A stretch of 21,882 nt of DNA from Strongylocentrotus pallidus (lineage: Eukaryota; Echinodermata; Echinoidea; Camarodonta; Strongylocentrotidae): positions 24,678,486-24,700,367 of the forward strand of contig JARBES010000131.1 of assembly GCA_030265145.1 (NCBI GenBank), in the 5' to 3' direction. The notes under the pieces are model-generated. The model was not told where the DNA came from. It saw nothing but the letters and a program-made list of their open reading frames with translations, and searched no databases. Made by a program: the position numbers and the translations under genes. Shown here piece by piece: positions 9,092 to 19,360 of this stretch. Numbering within the stretch: the first letter of the stretch is position 1; each line of letters opens with the position of its first letter.

Positions 9092-10675
9092 AATAATTGG
9101 ATTTGATTACTATTCTGCGAGTTACAGAATACTCCCTGTGGAGAATGATAAAAACACATCCATATTGGAGCTAGAAACATCCTGCAAACATTAACAACCA
9201 TGGAGTTATCTTTGAGTTTGAATGTCAAAGACAAATTCTGCTAGAGTGTTCGGGGCTTGAACAACCCTATCAATTTGTGTTCTGTTTATGTTGTAAATGT
9301 ATATACCGGTACAGTTCATAGAATGATGAGTAGATGGTATAATTAGGGTACTCCCCCTCCCCCACCCTTCCACACACGTCATATTGGGTTTCATCCTTGA
9401 AATCTAGATTGCTTTAGGATTTCATCCATGTATACATCCATCATTCATTTCAGCTGCTTCACAGTCTTGGTTGATAAGGCACACCCCGAGGCAAAAATCT
9501 CTTTTCATAATACTTGATATTCTTCAAGAAAGTTGTCTGTTTGGAGCCAGAAGAACATTACCTCTGTCACTTTATAGACCGCAGAATTAATACCCTTCTG
9601 GCTCTGGAAAGATGAATTAATAGTGTCTAGTTGAAGAAAAGGTACTTATCTCATCAAAACAAAAACAAAAACAATAAAATTGAAGTATATAATTTGAAAT
9701 CCAGGTGCTAAAAAGCTATTAGATATAAAACGAAGATTTATCTTTCAGTCAATGAACAGTTACTTGTTACAGACAATGATATAGTATCTGGTGATTGGAA
9801 ATGGAAATGAGAGGCAGCTGTCAACTTTTAAAATAAAGAATAGCCTTTATTCACTTCTGACTACATCCATCAGAACTTGCAAGATACACCTTAAAGCCTT
9901 TCTATTATAAAACCAGAAATCTACTACACTGTTGCCAATAAAGTTAGATAAATTTTTTGTTCTTACCTAATTTCATGAAATGATTGTGAAAATATTAGTT
10001 ACGGTATTTGTAATTGATAAAGTTTACACCTTCTTGGAACTTTATTGATAAATCAAATGAGCCATAGAGATGGCTAAAATATCTCATTTTTTATTTATTA
10101 GGAAACCTAGTAAATTCATGTTAACTATGTTAATGCAATAAAAAGGAATAACAACAAAATGGTTGCTTTGTCAAAGCATTTATCCCAAAAAAATATTTAA
10201 AAAAAATAAGAAAGAAACTGGGTGGCTTTGCCACAGGAGAACTACATGTACAATATTGTGACTTTCATGATGATTAATTCGACTCCTGAAATATGCAAGT
10301 CATTCTATTTTAGCTCCCGTAATTGCATGTCTGACCTTGTTTCTGATGGATCATTGGGTATAGTTCAGAATACAAAAATCGATAGCTCCAGCACAGTTTG
10401 TATAAACACATTCAGCATCAACCCCGTTTCCTCATGCCTGAAGAAAAGAAAATCGAATTCCCTCTGCCCAACTTGTGGCAAATTGTCTGTGTTTTTCATA
10501 AACACGCATGATTGGAGTGGCCTTGTGCTCATTTTCAAGGTATAATCTATTCAGTTACAATGTTGTTGTTTTTGCGTATGAAAGAAAACATCATTAAACA
10601 TTGATAATTTCATCCAATTTTTGCTTATTTATTCAAGAGTTGGCTACAGATTATAGAGAAAGACCTGACAAGACC
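9092..10675. other. Gene-free body of duplicated copy 1
   Basis: AT-rich DNA with no supportable gene. The best frame, 10222-10545 on the plus strand (107 codons, containing CPTCGK), is not preserved in the aligned copy at 12751-12939. There a 2-base loss and an insertion of several bases shift the frame and bring an early stop, as expected of non-coding DNA. Confidence 0.7.
9542..9606. repeat. Short inverted repeat with GAGCCAGAAG ends
   Basis: GGAGCCAGAAGAACATTA on the left is mirrored by TTAATACCCTTCTGGCTC on the right, with about 25 bp between. Related half sequences occur at 8627-8650 (GGCGCAAGAAGGGCATTGAC), 20040-20070 (AATGCCTTTCTGGCTTTC) and 21352-21375 (TTAACACCTCTCTGGCTC). The counterpart in copy 2 is at about 12048-12112. 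This suggests a small dispersed palindromic family; no target duplication can be assigned. Confidence 0.45.
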
Positions 10676-10722
10676 CACCCCCCCCCCATCACCCAAAGCA
10701 TAGTAGATGATGATTACCATTT

Positions 10723-10767
<45 letters not shown>

Positions 10768-10785
10768 CTCTCCTCTCCTTTCTCT
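10676..10785. repeat. C run and (CT)n microsatellite, copy 1
   Basis: A C run near 10677-10687 is followed about 40 bp later by a (CT)n tract at 10726-10760 that degrades into CTCCTCTCCT. The copy 2 counterpart (about 13110-13203) has a longer C run and a shorter, interrupted CT tract, typical of fast slippage. Confidence 0.85.
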
Positions 10786-11280
10786 GCTTTGCTCTTAGAA
10801 TGCAGGATACAAGATTAGCCTTTGATTCAAAGTTCAAATGAATTATATCAATAGTACTTTATATCAAAGTGATGCTTTTAAAATTTACCAAAGAGTAGGC
10901 CCATAGAGTTGCTTCTACTTGAAGGCTGAGATACGTGTACTTAGAAAACAGAGTCTGTTTGAGGGTTGTTGAAAAGAGAATGTCCTCTTTATGGGCTAGA
11001 GAACTCTTTTCTCACTAAAGAATACTTCCAGCGAAAAACAGAGAGGCATGCTCCCTCAGTCATGTTGTATATTCTAATCATGGGCCCCTACTCTGCTTAA
11101 ATATCATCACTAAGGTTTGCAAGAAATTTAAATACCCTTCTGATGTATAGCCTACAGAAATCATGCTTGGGTATTATATTGTAATTTGTCATTGTAATGT
11201 CCTTGTATGCACATTTCAAAAGGTGAGGCTCTTTGCATTTGTGTTATAGTTACATCTGGTCAATGAAGTCATGAAGAACC

Positions 11281-11380
11281 NNNNNNNNNNNNNNNNNNNN
11301 NNNNNNNNNNNNNNNNNNNNNNNNNNNNNNNNNNNNNNNNNNNNNNNNNNNNNNNNNNNNNNNNNNNNNNNNNNNNNNNN
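11281..11380. other. Assembly gap of 100 N
   Basis: Exactly 100 N. A round 100 is a common convention for a gap of unknown size, so it should not be read as a measured distance. The left side ends in GAAGAACC and the right side begins TTAATTTTGT, both at boundaries of the duplicated segment. Confidence 0.99.
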
Positions 11381-11541
11381 TTAATTTTGTGTATGCATGC
11401 ACTTCACGGCCCAGGAAGAACAACAACATTGTAAACCTTTAGAAACATATACATGTAAGAAGTGCTTTATCAATGCATTAATTTTAGGTGAGATATAAGA
11501 GAAGTAAAAGAATCACCTACGTGACAAATATAAATGATGAC

Positions 11542-11610
11542 AATAATAATACCTGCTTCTTATATAGCGCTATACATGTAACAGTAACTGACCAAAGCGC
11601 TTATAGTACA
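11542..11610 (-). repeat. AAGCGCT/TATATAAG-type tail in copy 2
   Basis: Counterpart of 9021-9091. It retains AGCGCT at the position where copy 1 has AGCCCA. It is followed by a shorter right flank, because copy 1 has extra bases (about 9094-9130) that are missing here. Confidence 0.55.
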
Positions 11611-13109
11611 ATTAATATTACTCCCTGCTGAGAAGGATAAAAACACACCCATACTGGAGGATAAATCATGCAAAAATTAACAACCATGGAATTATCTTTG
11701 GGTTTGAATGTCAAAGACAAATTCTGCTAGAGCTTCTAGTTTCAGGGCTTGAACACCCTATCAATTTGTGTTCTGTTTGTAAATTAACCAAACACATGTT
11801 GTATATGTATACAGTCCATAAAATATTGTGTTAATGGTAAAATTAGGGTACTCCCCCCCACCCCCACCCCCTCCACACACGTCATATTGGGTTTCATCCT
11901 TGAAATCTAGATTGCTTTAGGATTTTATCCATGTATACATCCATCATTCATTTCAGCTGCTTCACAGTCTTGGTTGATAAGACACATCCCGAGGCAAAAA
12001 TCTCTTTTCATATCACTTGATATTCTTCAAGAAAATTGTCTGTTTGGAGCCAGAAGGACATTACCTTAATTACTTTAATATAGACCACAGATTTAATGTT
12101 CATCTGGTTCTGAAAAGATGAATTAAAAGTGTCTAGTTGAAGCAAAGGTACTTGTCTCATCAAAGTGCTAACATCAAAATTAGAAAAAAAAACTAAAATT
12201 GAAGTTTACAGCTAATGTGAAATCAAGTTGCTAAAAAGCTATTAAATATAAAATGAACATTTATCTTTCAGTCTAAGATCAGACACTTGTCACCCAAAGC
12301 AATATGGCGGCTGGTGTTTGGAAACAGAAATGATAGGCAAATGTCATCTTTTAAAAGCCTTCACTCACTTTTGACTACATCAATCAGAATTTGCAAGATA
12401 CACCTTAAAGCCTTTCGATTTTAACACCAGCAATCTACTGCACTGTTACCCATAAATTTGGAATTATTTTTTTCTTACACCATTTCATGAAATGATTGTG
12501 AAAATATAATTTTTTGTAATTGATAAAGTTTACACCTTCTTGGAACTTTATTGATAAATCAAATGAGTCAAAGAGATGGCTTAAATATCTTGTGTTTGAT
12601 TTATTATGAAACTTAGTATATTCATGTTAACTATGTAAATGCAATAGAGAGGAATAATAACAAAATGGTTGCTTCATCAAAGCACTTATCAAAAAAAAGA
12701 AAAAGAAAGAAACAGTGGCTTTGCTACAGGAGAACTACACATAAAATATTGTGACTTTTATGATAATTATTTCAACTCCTGAAATAAGCAAGTCATTCTA
12801 TTTTAGCCCCTGTAATTGCACGTCTGACCTTGTTTCTAATGGATCATTGGGTATAGTTGAGAATACAAAAATTGATAGCTCCAGCAGTTTGTATCAACAC
12901 ATTCAACATATTATGTTAACCCCGTTTCCTCATGCCTGAAGAAAAGAAAATCGAATTCCATCTGCCGGCTTGTGGCAAATTATCTGTGTTTTTCGAAAAC
13001 ATGCATGATTGGAGTGGCCTTGTGCATCATTAAACATTGACAATTTCATTCAATTTTTGCTTATTTACTCAAGAGTTGGCTACAGATTATAGAGAAGGGC
13101 CTGACAAGA

Positions 13110-13212
13110 CCCCCCCCCCCCCTCTCCCACTACCCAAAGCATAGTAGATGATGATTACCATTTCAATCTCTCTCTCTTTCTCTCTTCTCTCCTCTCCTCT
13201 CCTTTCTCTATC
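13110..13212. repeat. C run and interrupted (CT)n microsatellite, copy 2
   Basis: Counterpart of 10676-10785. The CT tract is interrupted by TTTCTCTCTTCTCTCC and is shorter than in copy 1. Confidence 0.85.
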
Positions 13213-13710
13213 CTTTGCTCTTTGAATTATGCAGGATACCAGATTGGACTTTGATTCAAAGTTCAAATGATTTCATATAATATAATAATGATATGCTTTT
13301 TAAACTTTACTAAAGAGTAGGCCCATAGAGTTGCTTCTACTTGAAGGCTGAAATACGTGTGCTTAGAAAACAGAGTCTGTTTGAGGGTTGTTGAGAAGAG
13401 AATGTCTCGAGTCTTTATTGGCTTGAGAACTCTTTTCTCAGCAAAGTACTTCCAGCGAAAAAGAAGAGGCATGCTCCCTCAGCCATATTATATATCTAAT
13501 CATGGGCCCCTACTCTGCTTAAATATTATCACTAAGGTTTGCAAGAAATGAACTTACAAGATATTTCAATACCCTTCTCATGTATAGCCTACAAAAATCA
13601 TGCTGGTGTTATCTAATTTGTCATGGCAATGTGCATGTATGCACATTTCAAAAGGTGAGGCTCTTTGCATTTGTGTTATAGTTACATCTGGTCAATGAAG
13701 TCATGAAGAA

Positions 13711-13726
13711 CCTTAATTAATTAAGG
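13711..13726. repeat. 16-bp perfect palindrome at the duplication edge
   Basis: CCTTAATTAATTAAGG reads the same on both strands. Its first two bases are the last two bases shared with copy 1, which then enters the gap. Within it are two overlapping TTAATTAA words. Confidence 0.8.
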
Positions 13727-15080
13727 AACTTAATTAAAAATTGCTCTACAGATATCTTTGAAGGCGCAACTAAATGAAATATTTTCTCTTGCATTTCCAA
13801 CCAATACACACCGATACTTAGTGCTATGCTTAGATGCTGTGTTTTGGGGACAGTTGATTGTTATAATCGAGACATCCATCTCATGCCTGTCAAGCAGCTG
13901 CTGATTAAAAAGTGAAAATAAAAAAAGTCATCTATCTGTGTTTGTACTTACGATAGAAAACTTGCTTCTAGAATATGCTATTCTGCAATGACCCAATGAA
14001 TGCTGGTATCAGTTGCACAAAATAGATTGCTACATCCCTATGAGCAGCATTGAGATCAACATTTTCAGCTCATCTGAAAGATGCTTCTCTTCTAACATGT
14101 CATATTTGTATTAAACAAAACAAATATAGTTTGGAATATTTTTTTCAAAAATATAGAAATTCAAAAATTAGAAATTGAAATCATAAATCAACAGAAAAGA
14201 ATCAGATCTGGAACATATTGCGTGAGACTTACAACAATTTAGGTATAATTATAAAATTGTCTTTGAATCTAATATTGTCAAACAATGTTCACATGGATGA
14301 AAATAAGCAATTTTCTAGATGAGCTACCCAGATAATAAATTAGCATTCATATCATAATCACCATCCACCCCATATATTTCAAATTAATATTCTAGTCCAG
14401 AAACCAAGGCCAGAACCAGAGGAAGGACATGACTCATAAAGGGCATACATTGTATATTCATGCTAATCCATAATACCTTGGGTTAAAAAAAAAGGATTAC
14501 TCAGGGGAAATCATTTTGAAAGTCTCCCCTAGATAGTTTCACCTTTTGCATAATTCATTGAGCAATCTGTGAATGTTTAACCCCTACTCTGCCAAAAAAA
14601 AAGTTATGCATTTGGGAGAGTCTAACTACATTCAGAGCTGCCAACCAAAAAAGGAACCATTAAAACAAAACTTACAACCACGCGCAACACTTTTCCAATG
14701 CAGGACTGTCTATTCCTCTTGCTGTTATTTCCATATTAGGACCTATAGATAATTTACAAGTAGGTAGTTTTTTTGTATTATTGGCGTTTCATTCTTTTTT
14801 AGAATATTTACACCTTTCACTTTTTTTTTATTATTTGTACTCTACATAAATCTCTATTGAAGTTTTCTATTGAAGTAGTGATCAACATTTTAGGGAATTT
14901 GGTTAATGTGCACAAAAAAACAAACAAAAAAATTTATGAAGAAAAACATGGTACCGTAATTTGGAGGGAAAAAAAGGTGGAATACTGCCCGGAAAAACGT
15001 AATGGATGGCAGCTCTGTACATTGATTCAGTTTCATTGATTGAATAGGATTGGAATCTTCAATCTTTCACTGGCAAACTA
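13727..15080. other. AT-rich gene-free stretch
   Basis: No gene supported. It holds A/T homopolymers (for example around 14486 and 14819-14829) and a short tandem duplication TCTATTGAAGTTT / TCTATTGAAGTAG near 14852-14877. The 60-codon frame at 14857-15039 is lysine-rich and probably a chance frame. Confidence 0.55.
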
Positions 15081-15081
15081 T

Positions 15082-15377
15082 AATTGGGCCTGAAGAGTTT
15101 TTATTAAGAATAAACTTCACAATAAATGTTTCTGCTTTATATGACAGAAGATATTTATTTTTTCCTGTCCAACATACATGTATAGTACACTGTTGTTATT
15201 GCACATATTACAGCAAAAGGGATTGTTAACACTTTCTGTTCCATCTAAAGTTTTTGAGCAAATGTGCTGACTGATAACATTTCATGAGTACAATCATGTC
15301 TTGAAATGTTTTCTTTTGTCGTTAAAATCTAATTGGGCTTCTCAGACATGTATATCATATGGGAATAAACTTCACTG
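15082..15377. repeat. Pair of short direct repeats ending AATAAACTTCAC
   Basis: AATTGGGCCTGAAGAG with AAGAATAAACTTCACA (about 15082-15121) recurs as AATTGGGCTTCTCAGA with GGGAATAAACTTCACT (about 15330-15376), some 250 bp downstream in the same orientation. This is a weak, imperfect duplication; the DNA between shows nothing recognisable. Confidence 0.4.
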
Positions 15378-15495
15378 TGTAGGTGCATATTTCTATTCCA
15401 ACGAGAAAAATGAAGCCCTTCTCAATTACAACAAAAAAAGATCAACAGGTTGATTCTTGGGCAGAATTTCCACTCATGGGATAAAAGCGTTATAA

Positions 15496-16061
15496 GCCCA
15501 GCACACACTACAGGATCTGACTACGATCCGATTTTGAAAGGTTTTTTTAATAGCATTTTATATGAACATTCAAACATGTAAAATCTTAATGACTGAGGAT
15601 CAGAATAGTCATGGGATTAATAAAACCAATTTTTTTTTAGTGATTTTATGCTTCCTTGGAGGAGAAAAGCTAACTCTGTTCAGTTGTAGTGACGCCTGCA
15701 GACCAGTAGTGCGATTGTCTATGATCTGAGGCCGATACAGCTTTTATTCTGACCAGGGCCCCGTTGCACAAAACTTACCATTGATAATAACTTTGCCATC
15801 AATGGTAACTACCATGGAAACCTTGATTTTGATTGGCTGTTGAGCCCTGTCACCATGGTAGTTGCCATTGATAGCAAAGCTACCATCAATGGTAAGTTTT
15901 ATGCAACGGGGCCAATTGCACTAAAATTCTGGTTGTTAATATTCTTATCCTTATTTAGAATCTAAATCAGGAGAATAGTGGTTGTTTAGAATTCCATATG
16001 TAATACATGCCCCCTTTCTAGAAAATTGGATCGCAGGAGGATCGTGCAGTGGGCGCCAGGC
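15496..16061. mobile_element. 566-bp terminal-inverted-repeat element (non-autonomous, possibly hAT-like)
   Basis: The left end GCCCAGCACACACTACAGGA (then TCTGACTACGATCCGATTTT) is mirrored by the right end, whose minus strand reads GCCTGGCGCCCACTGCACGA (then TCCTCCTGCGATCCAATTTT). That is 29 matches in 40, and both ends continue to a GAAAGG box. The flanks GTTATAA (15489-15495) and TTTATAA (16062-16068) match 6 of 7 and may be the target duplication, which would suit a hAT-type insertion (usually 8 bp). There is no transposase frame. It holds the 15757-15913 element. The divergent ends suggest an old insertion. Confidence 0.6.
15757..15913. mobile_element. 157-bp foldback MITE, nested inside 15496-16061
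   Basis: The ends GGCCCCGTTGCACAAAACTT and, on the minus strand, GGCCCCGTTGCATAAAACTT are almost identical. The match continues inward through ACCATTGAT, AACTACCATGG and beyond, giving a stem of about 66 bp and a small centre containing TTTGATTGGCTG. No clear target duplication is seen (left flank CTGACCA, right flank AATTGCA). There is no coding content. GGCCC-starting palindromic elements are common in marine invertebrate genomes; the superfamily is not assigned. Confidence 0.8.
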
Positions 16062-17250
16062 TTTATAAAGAAGAACAAAAGCTGACACTACAAAAATACA
16101 GGTCACGCATGCATTAATTATGAGAGAGCAACTGCAGATGAGAAAATGTAAAGCCTACTAATTAAGTGATTGAAGTAGGGCGATATCTTCGACTTGTCTG
16201 CACGAACCAAATATCCATGAAGATATCTCGAGTTTGATAGATTAATCCGTGATTGTCTGGGTAGGTAGGTAGGTAAGCCATGATGAGTTAGCCAGGGAAT
16301 AAGGATTTATATATATCAATAGCTTGATGAAAGTTAGTGGAGGGGAGCTAGGAAATTAAAGCCTTGAAGTAAATTGAGAAGGGTGGTTATGTGAAATATG
16401 CCTCATATGACTTAACTTTTTTTATCCATCTAGTTCATCCAAAAGTTAAAAATATCTTGATACACATGTATGACATCGACTACATTTTATTTTTGTATTA
16501 CTGAAAGTAAAAGTTAATTTGCATCACAAGATTTTCCATTGTTCAGATGAAACAAATTATGGATGAAACACTTACGTCTTAAAGGACACAGTTCACCGAT
16601 TTCCCCAGAAGGGGTATTATCATATAAATCATATACATGCAAGATTGATAGAAACAAAAATACTCTTGACATTCTACCAGTACCAGTACTTTGCATCCTG
16701 TCACAAAGCAAACTGATAAAAAAAATTGTTCTCCCCTTCTCACTGAGGCTCTTTTATCATTCAGGTTAGTGAAAAACTAGAAACTTTTGCAAGGGATTTT
16801 CAAGCCCTCATGAATCAGAACACTGATTGTCTACATTTCCAGAAGTTTATTTTGCTGTAAAATCTATCATCAAAAAGAATTTGTGAAATTATCTGGTTTT
16901 ACTGTCTTCTCTCTATCAAAGAGTGATTTATTTATCTTATTTGTTCTCTAGAATTTGATCAATTCGACTTAAACAGTCCATCTTTCATCTCCTTTTCCTT
17001 CTCTCATCATCCAGTGAACACCATGAAAGAATCGTGCAGCAATGTGGTCACTGAGGTTATGTTAAAATTGTCATTCCTTCTGTGGTTGCTATTTGTCACA
17101 GTTTGGTAACATTGAATAAAGTGCTTACTTGTACGTGTATAGTCATGATTACAACAAAGAAGATGAAAGTGTTCCATATCCACACAAAATGTGTACCAAT
17201 AACACATCTTTCCTTTCTAAGCCAAGACTCCTGGCGCTGAAGAAACTAAA
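16062..17250. other. Gene-free stretch with a short GTAG repeat
   Basis: A (GTAG)4 run lies at about 16261-16275. The part at 16100-16260 is richer in mixed words (ATTAATTATGAG, TACTAATTAAG, ATATCTCGAG) than its surroundings and might be regulatory, but nothing proves it. The overlapping 65-68 codon frames at 16514-16769 on both strands have no domain. Confidence 0.5.
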
Positions 17251-17253
17251 GAC

Positions 17254-17340
17254 GTGCCGTTGCATAAAACTTGCTATTATAGTAACTTTGCTATTATAGT
17301 AACTTTTCATGGAATACTGGATTTTGATTGGAAACATATG
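17254..17340. mobile_element. Left half of a MITE related to 15757-15913
   Basis: GTGCCGTTGCATAAAACTTG leads to TAGTAACTTT, CATGGAA and TGGATTTTGATTGG. These match in order the left arm and centre of the element at 15757-15830. The right arm is missing. Inside, TGCTATTATAGTAACTTT is present twice back to back (about 17271-17307), a local tandem duplication absent from the complete element. Confidence 0.65.
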
Positions 17341-19160
17341 CAAGGAAAAGACTCAACTACACAATCCTTTTAAAATTGTAATTATTTAGATTAGTCTGTT
17401 TCTATTTCCATTCATTTCATTAATTTTATATCTGGCCTCAGAGTTTTTTTGTTTTTTTGTTTTTGTAACATCTTGACATATAAATTGCCTAAACGTTCGA
17501 CATGAAGAAATGCCAAATCTTTTCACATCACTTTCAGATAGAATTCTTAAACAAGGAAAAGGAAAGTTACCAATATCTTTGATGAATGCATCTTTAAAAA
17601 TCCATATTGTATTGAGGCTTTTATTGTATAATCCCAAATAAAATCATTCTACGTCTCTGATAAAAAATAAAAAATATAAACAATTGAGGAGGGGGGGGGG
17701 GGGGGTAGAGGTTGTTCTTTAAATGGTATTTCAGAGGGTTCACCATAGCAGGTGAATAATCCAACTCTCTATTGCTGCCTGTGATGAACAGGTGATATCA
17801 AAGGGCAATTGAAATACAATAGGAAAACCTGCACCAATCATCTATGCAACCTAATTCACCTTGGGCTTGGCATCAAGATCATTGATGCTCCAAATTGGAG
17901 GAGAACATCTACTTCCTATCTAATCCCCCATTCACACTCGATACTTTCTTTGTATATCTTCAAAAGAAGCATACGCCTATATGATATTAAGTAATTATAC
18001 TTTTCTGGTCGGAACGTCGACTAATGAATAGATGATTGAGCACCCTTTCAAACAAAAACTCATTACCAAATTAGCGTCCACTTCTAATGTGAATGTTGTA
18101 TCGCACCAAAAAACTTATAACTGAGCGGCCTTATCTTAAGTGTGTACCGATGATCAGCCAACTGCGATCTAAGGGGACAGTACTGGATGTCAGCTGCTCT
18201 CTTCAAAACTAGTTTCTTTCAATGTTTCTGCTCACGATACTTTTGTACGATGATTCCCTTTTCCCCTTTGTTTTCCTTTTTTAATTATCAAGTTTTGGTA
18301 AACTTCTCAAAGTGTGAACAGGTAAAATGCCACCCCATGGTGAGACAGCTGATCAAACACACATGCTATTTACCTCATCTCACTGTCACGTTTTGAGCTC
18401 AGATCACTCTCCTATTTATACGGTTGTCATGCGTTTGGTTCAATTATTAACTGTCAACATCAGCCTATCTTCCAGCTATTTTCACCAAGGTATATATGCC
18501 GGTAACACGTTTCTTTGACAGCTATTAATGTGTAGGTGATGGATTATTAAGAATTCCATGCTCACCTAGAAATCAGGTCCTGCGCAGCCAAGACAAGGCA
18601 CAATTTTTTTTTTAAATGTCACGTACATTCTATTTTGTGTTTTTCACATGTATCCAGGCTTTTTCTCAAAGTGCATGTGCTTCTGAGTTGACAGGTTCAA
18701 AGAACGGGAAAGAGCATCATAAAGTGAAAGTATGGAATACATGAGCCAGATGCGTGTAAACAAAAAACCAGGAACTCAGGCAGCCATATGATATCGTTGC
18801 TATATTCAATACTATTCAGGACATTTTATGACCAGAATTTGTGATCATTTGAAATTAACACAGAACATGATACTATCAACTGAAATTACTTAATTTTAAG
18901 AAGAACATGATATCAGGATAACATGATAAAGAGAACATCAAAATAGCTTTTTTTGGGTGAGATGAAAAATGATAACTCATTCAAAGAATTTATATTTCAT
19001 ACAAAATTTGAGCAACATCTAAACTAGTCATATATCATTCTAAATTCACTATTTATTTACACGATTCAATTAAAATCCATTTTCAAAAAATGAAAATGTC
19101 TTCATAGTGCTTGACGATTAGAACCTGCAAAATGGCTACCTTAATGATCAGCAAAATTTA
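17341..19160. other. Gene-free stretch with a G run and a cluster of possible factor sites
   Basis: A run of 15 G lies at 17691-17705. Short frames at 17386-17637, 17809-17994 and 18187-18518 show no domain. A cluster of E-box, Otx-like and Tcf-like words is listed separately at 17749-17803. No repeat family is recognised in 18000-19060; 19060-19075 (ACACGATTCAATT) shares a word with the tandem duplication further right. Confidence 0.5.
17749..17803. promoter_or_regulatory. Possible cis-regulatory cluster (two CAGGTG, TAATCC, ATCAAAG)
   Basis: Within 55 bp are CAGGTG (17749-17754), TAATCC (17757-17762), CAGGTG again (17789-17794) and ATCAAAG (17797-17803). These fit E-box (bHLH or Snail-type), Otx/K50 homeodomain and Tcf/Lef core words. 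All are short and expected by chance at some rate, so only the density is suggestive. Confidence 0.2.
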
Positions 19161-19162
19161 CA

Positions 19163-19360
19163 TGACACATCAGAAGAAAAATTGCTAAAATAATTTGATA
19201 TTCTCACAACATTCATGAAAACATTACAAAAATTTACATTCACGATTCAATTTGTATGACACATTAGAAGAAAATTTGCCAAAATAATTTGATATTCTCA
19301 CCTCACCGGAAAGCAGAAATTGCCAGAACACAACATGTATTACTTCATGAAAACATTACG
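19163..19360. repeat. Tandem duplication, 94-bp unit, two copies plus remnant
   Basis: TGACACATCAGAAGAAAAAT with TTGATATTCTCAC starts at 19163 and recurs as TGACACATTAGAAGAAAATT with TTGATATTCTCAC at 19257. A third partial trace, TTCATGAAAACATTAC, at about 19343 matches 19212. Divergence between the copies is low (a few substitutions). Confidence 0.75.

Larger units (their letters stand above)
8861..11280. repeat. Duplicated segment, copy 1 (left of the gap)
   Basis: Collinear with 11381-13712 over its whole length. The first 160 aligned bases show 9 substitutions; another sample near 10222-10390 shows about 15 in 170. Many small indels are present, plus about 64 extra bases here near 10516-10580. 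The segment ends exactly at the N gap, with the same GAAGAACC that closes copy 2 at 13712. Its start (TTAATTTTGTGTATGCATGC) is exactly the first sequence after the gap. It includes opposed AAGCGCT-type tails, a short hairpin repeat near 9542-9606 and a (CT)n run. Confidence 0.92.
11381..13712. repeat. Duplicated segment, copy 2 (right of the gap)
   Basis: Collinear partner of 8861-11280, 2332 bp against 2420 bp. It starts at the first base after the gap and ends where copy 1 meets the gap, then continues into sequence with no counterpart on the left. This dovetail arrangement is what two overlapping contig ends look like when they are not merged. A true tandem duplication is possible but requires the gap to fall exactly on the junction. 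Confidence 0.92.

Noticed and set aside
10222-10545. 107-codon frame with a CPTCGK word, a possible small zinc-binding protein
   Set aside because: The aligned copy at 12751-12939 has frame-shifting indels and an early stop, so there is no sign of protein constraint.
13357-13551. 64-codon frame in copy 2 with a basic C-terminal part
   Set aside because: Copy 1 (near 10960-11110) has indels relative to it that break the frame, as expected for non-coding DNA.
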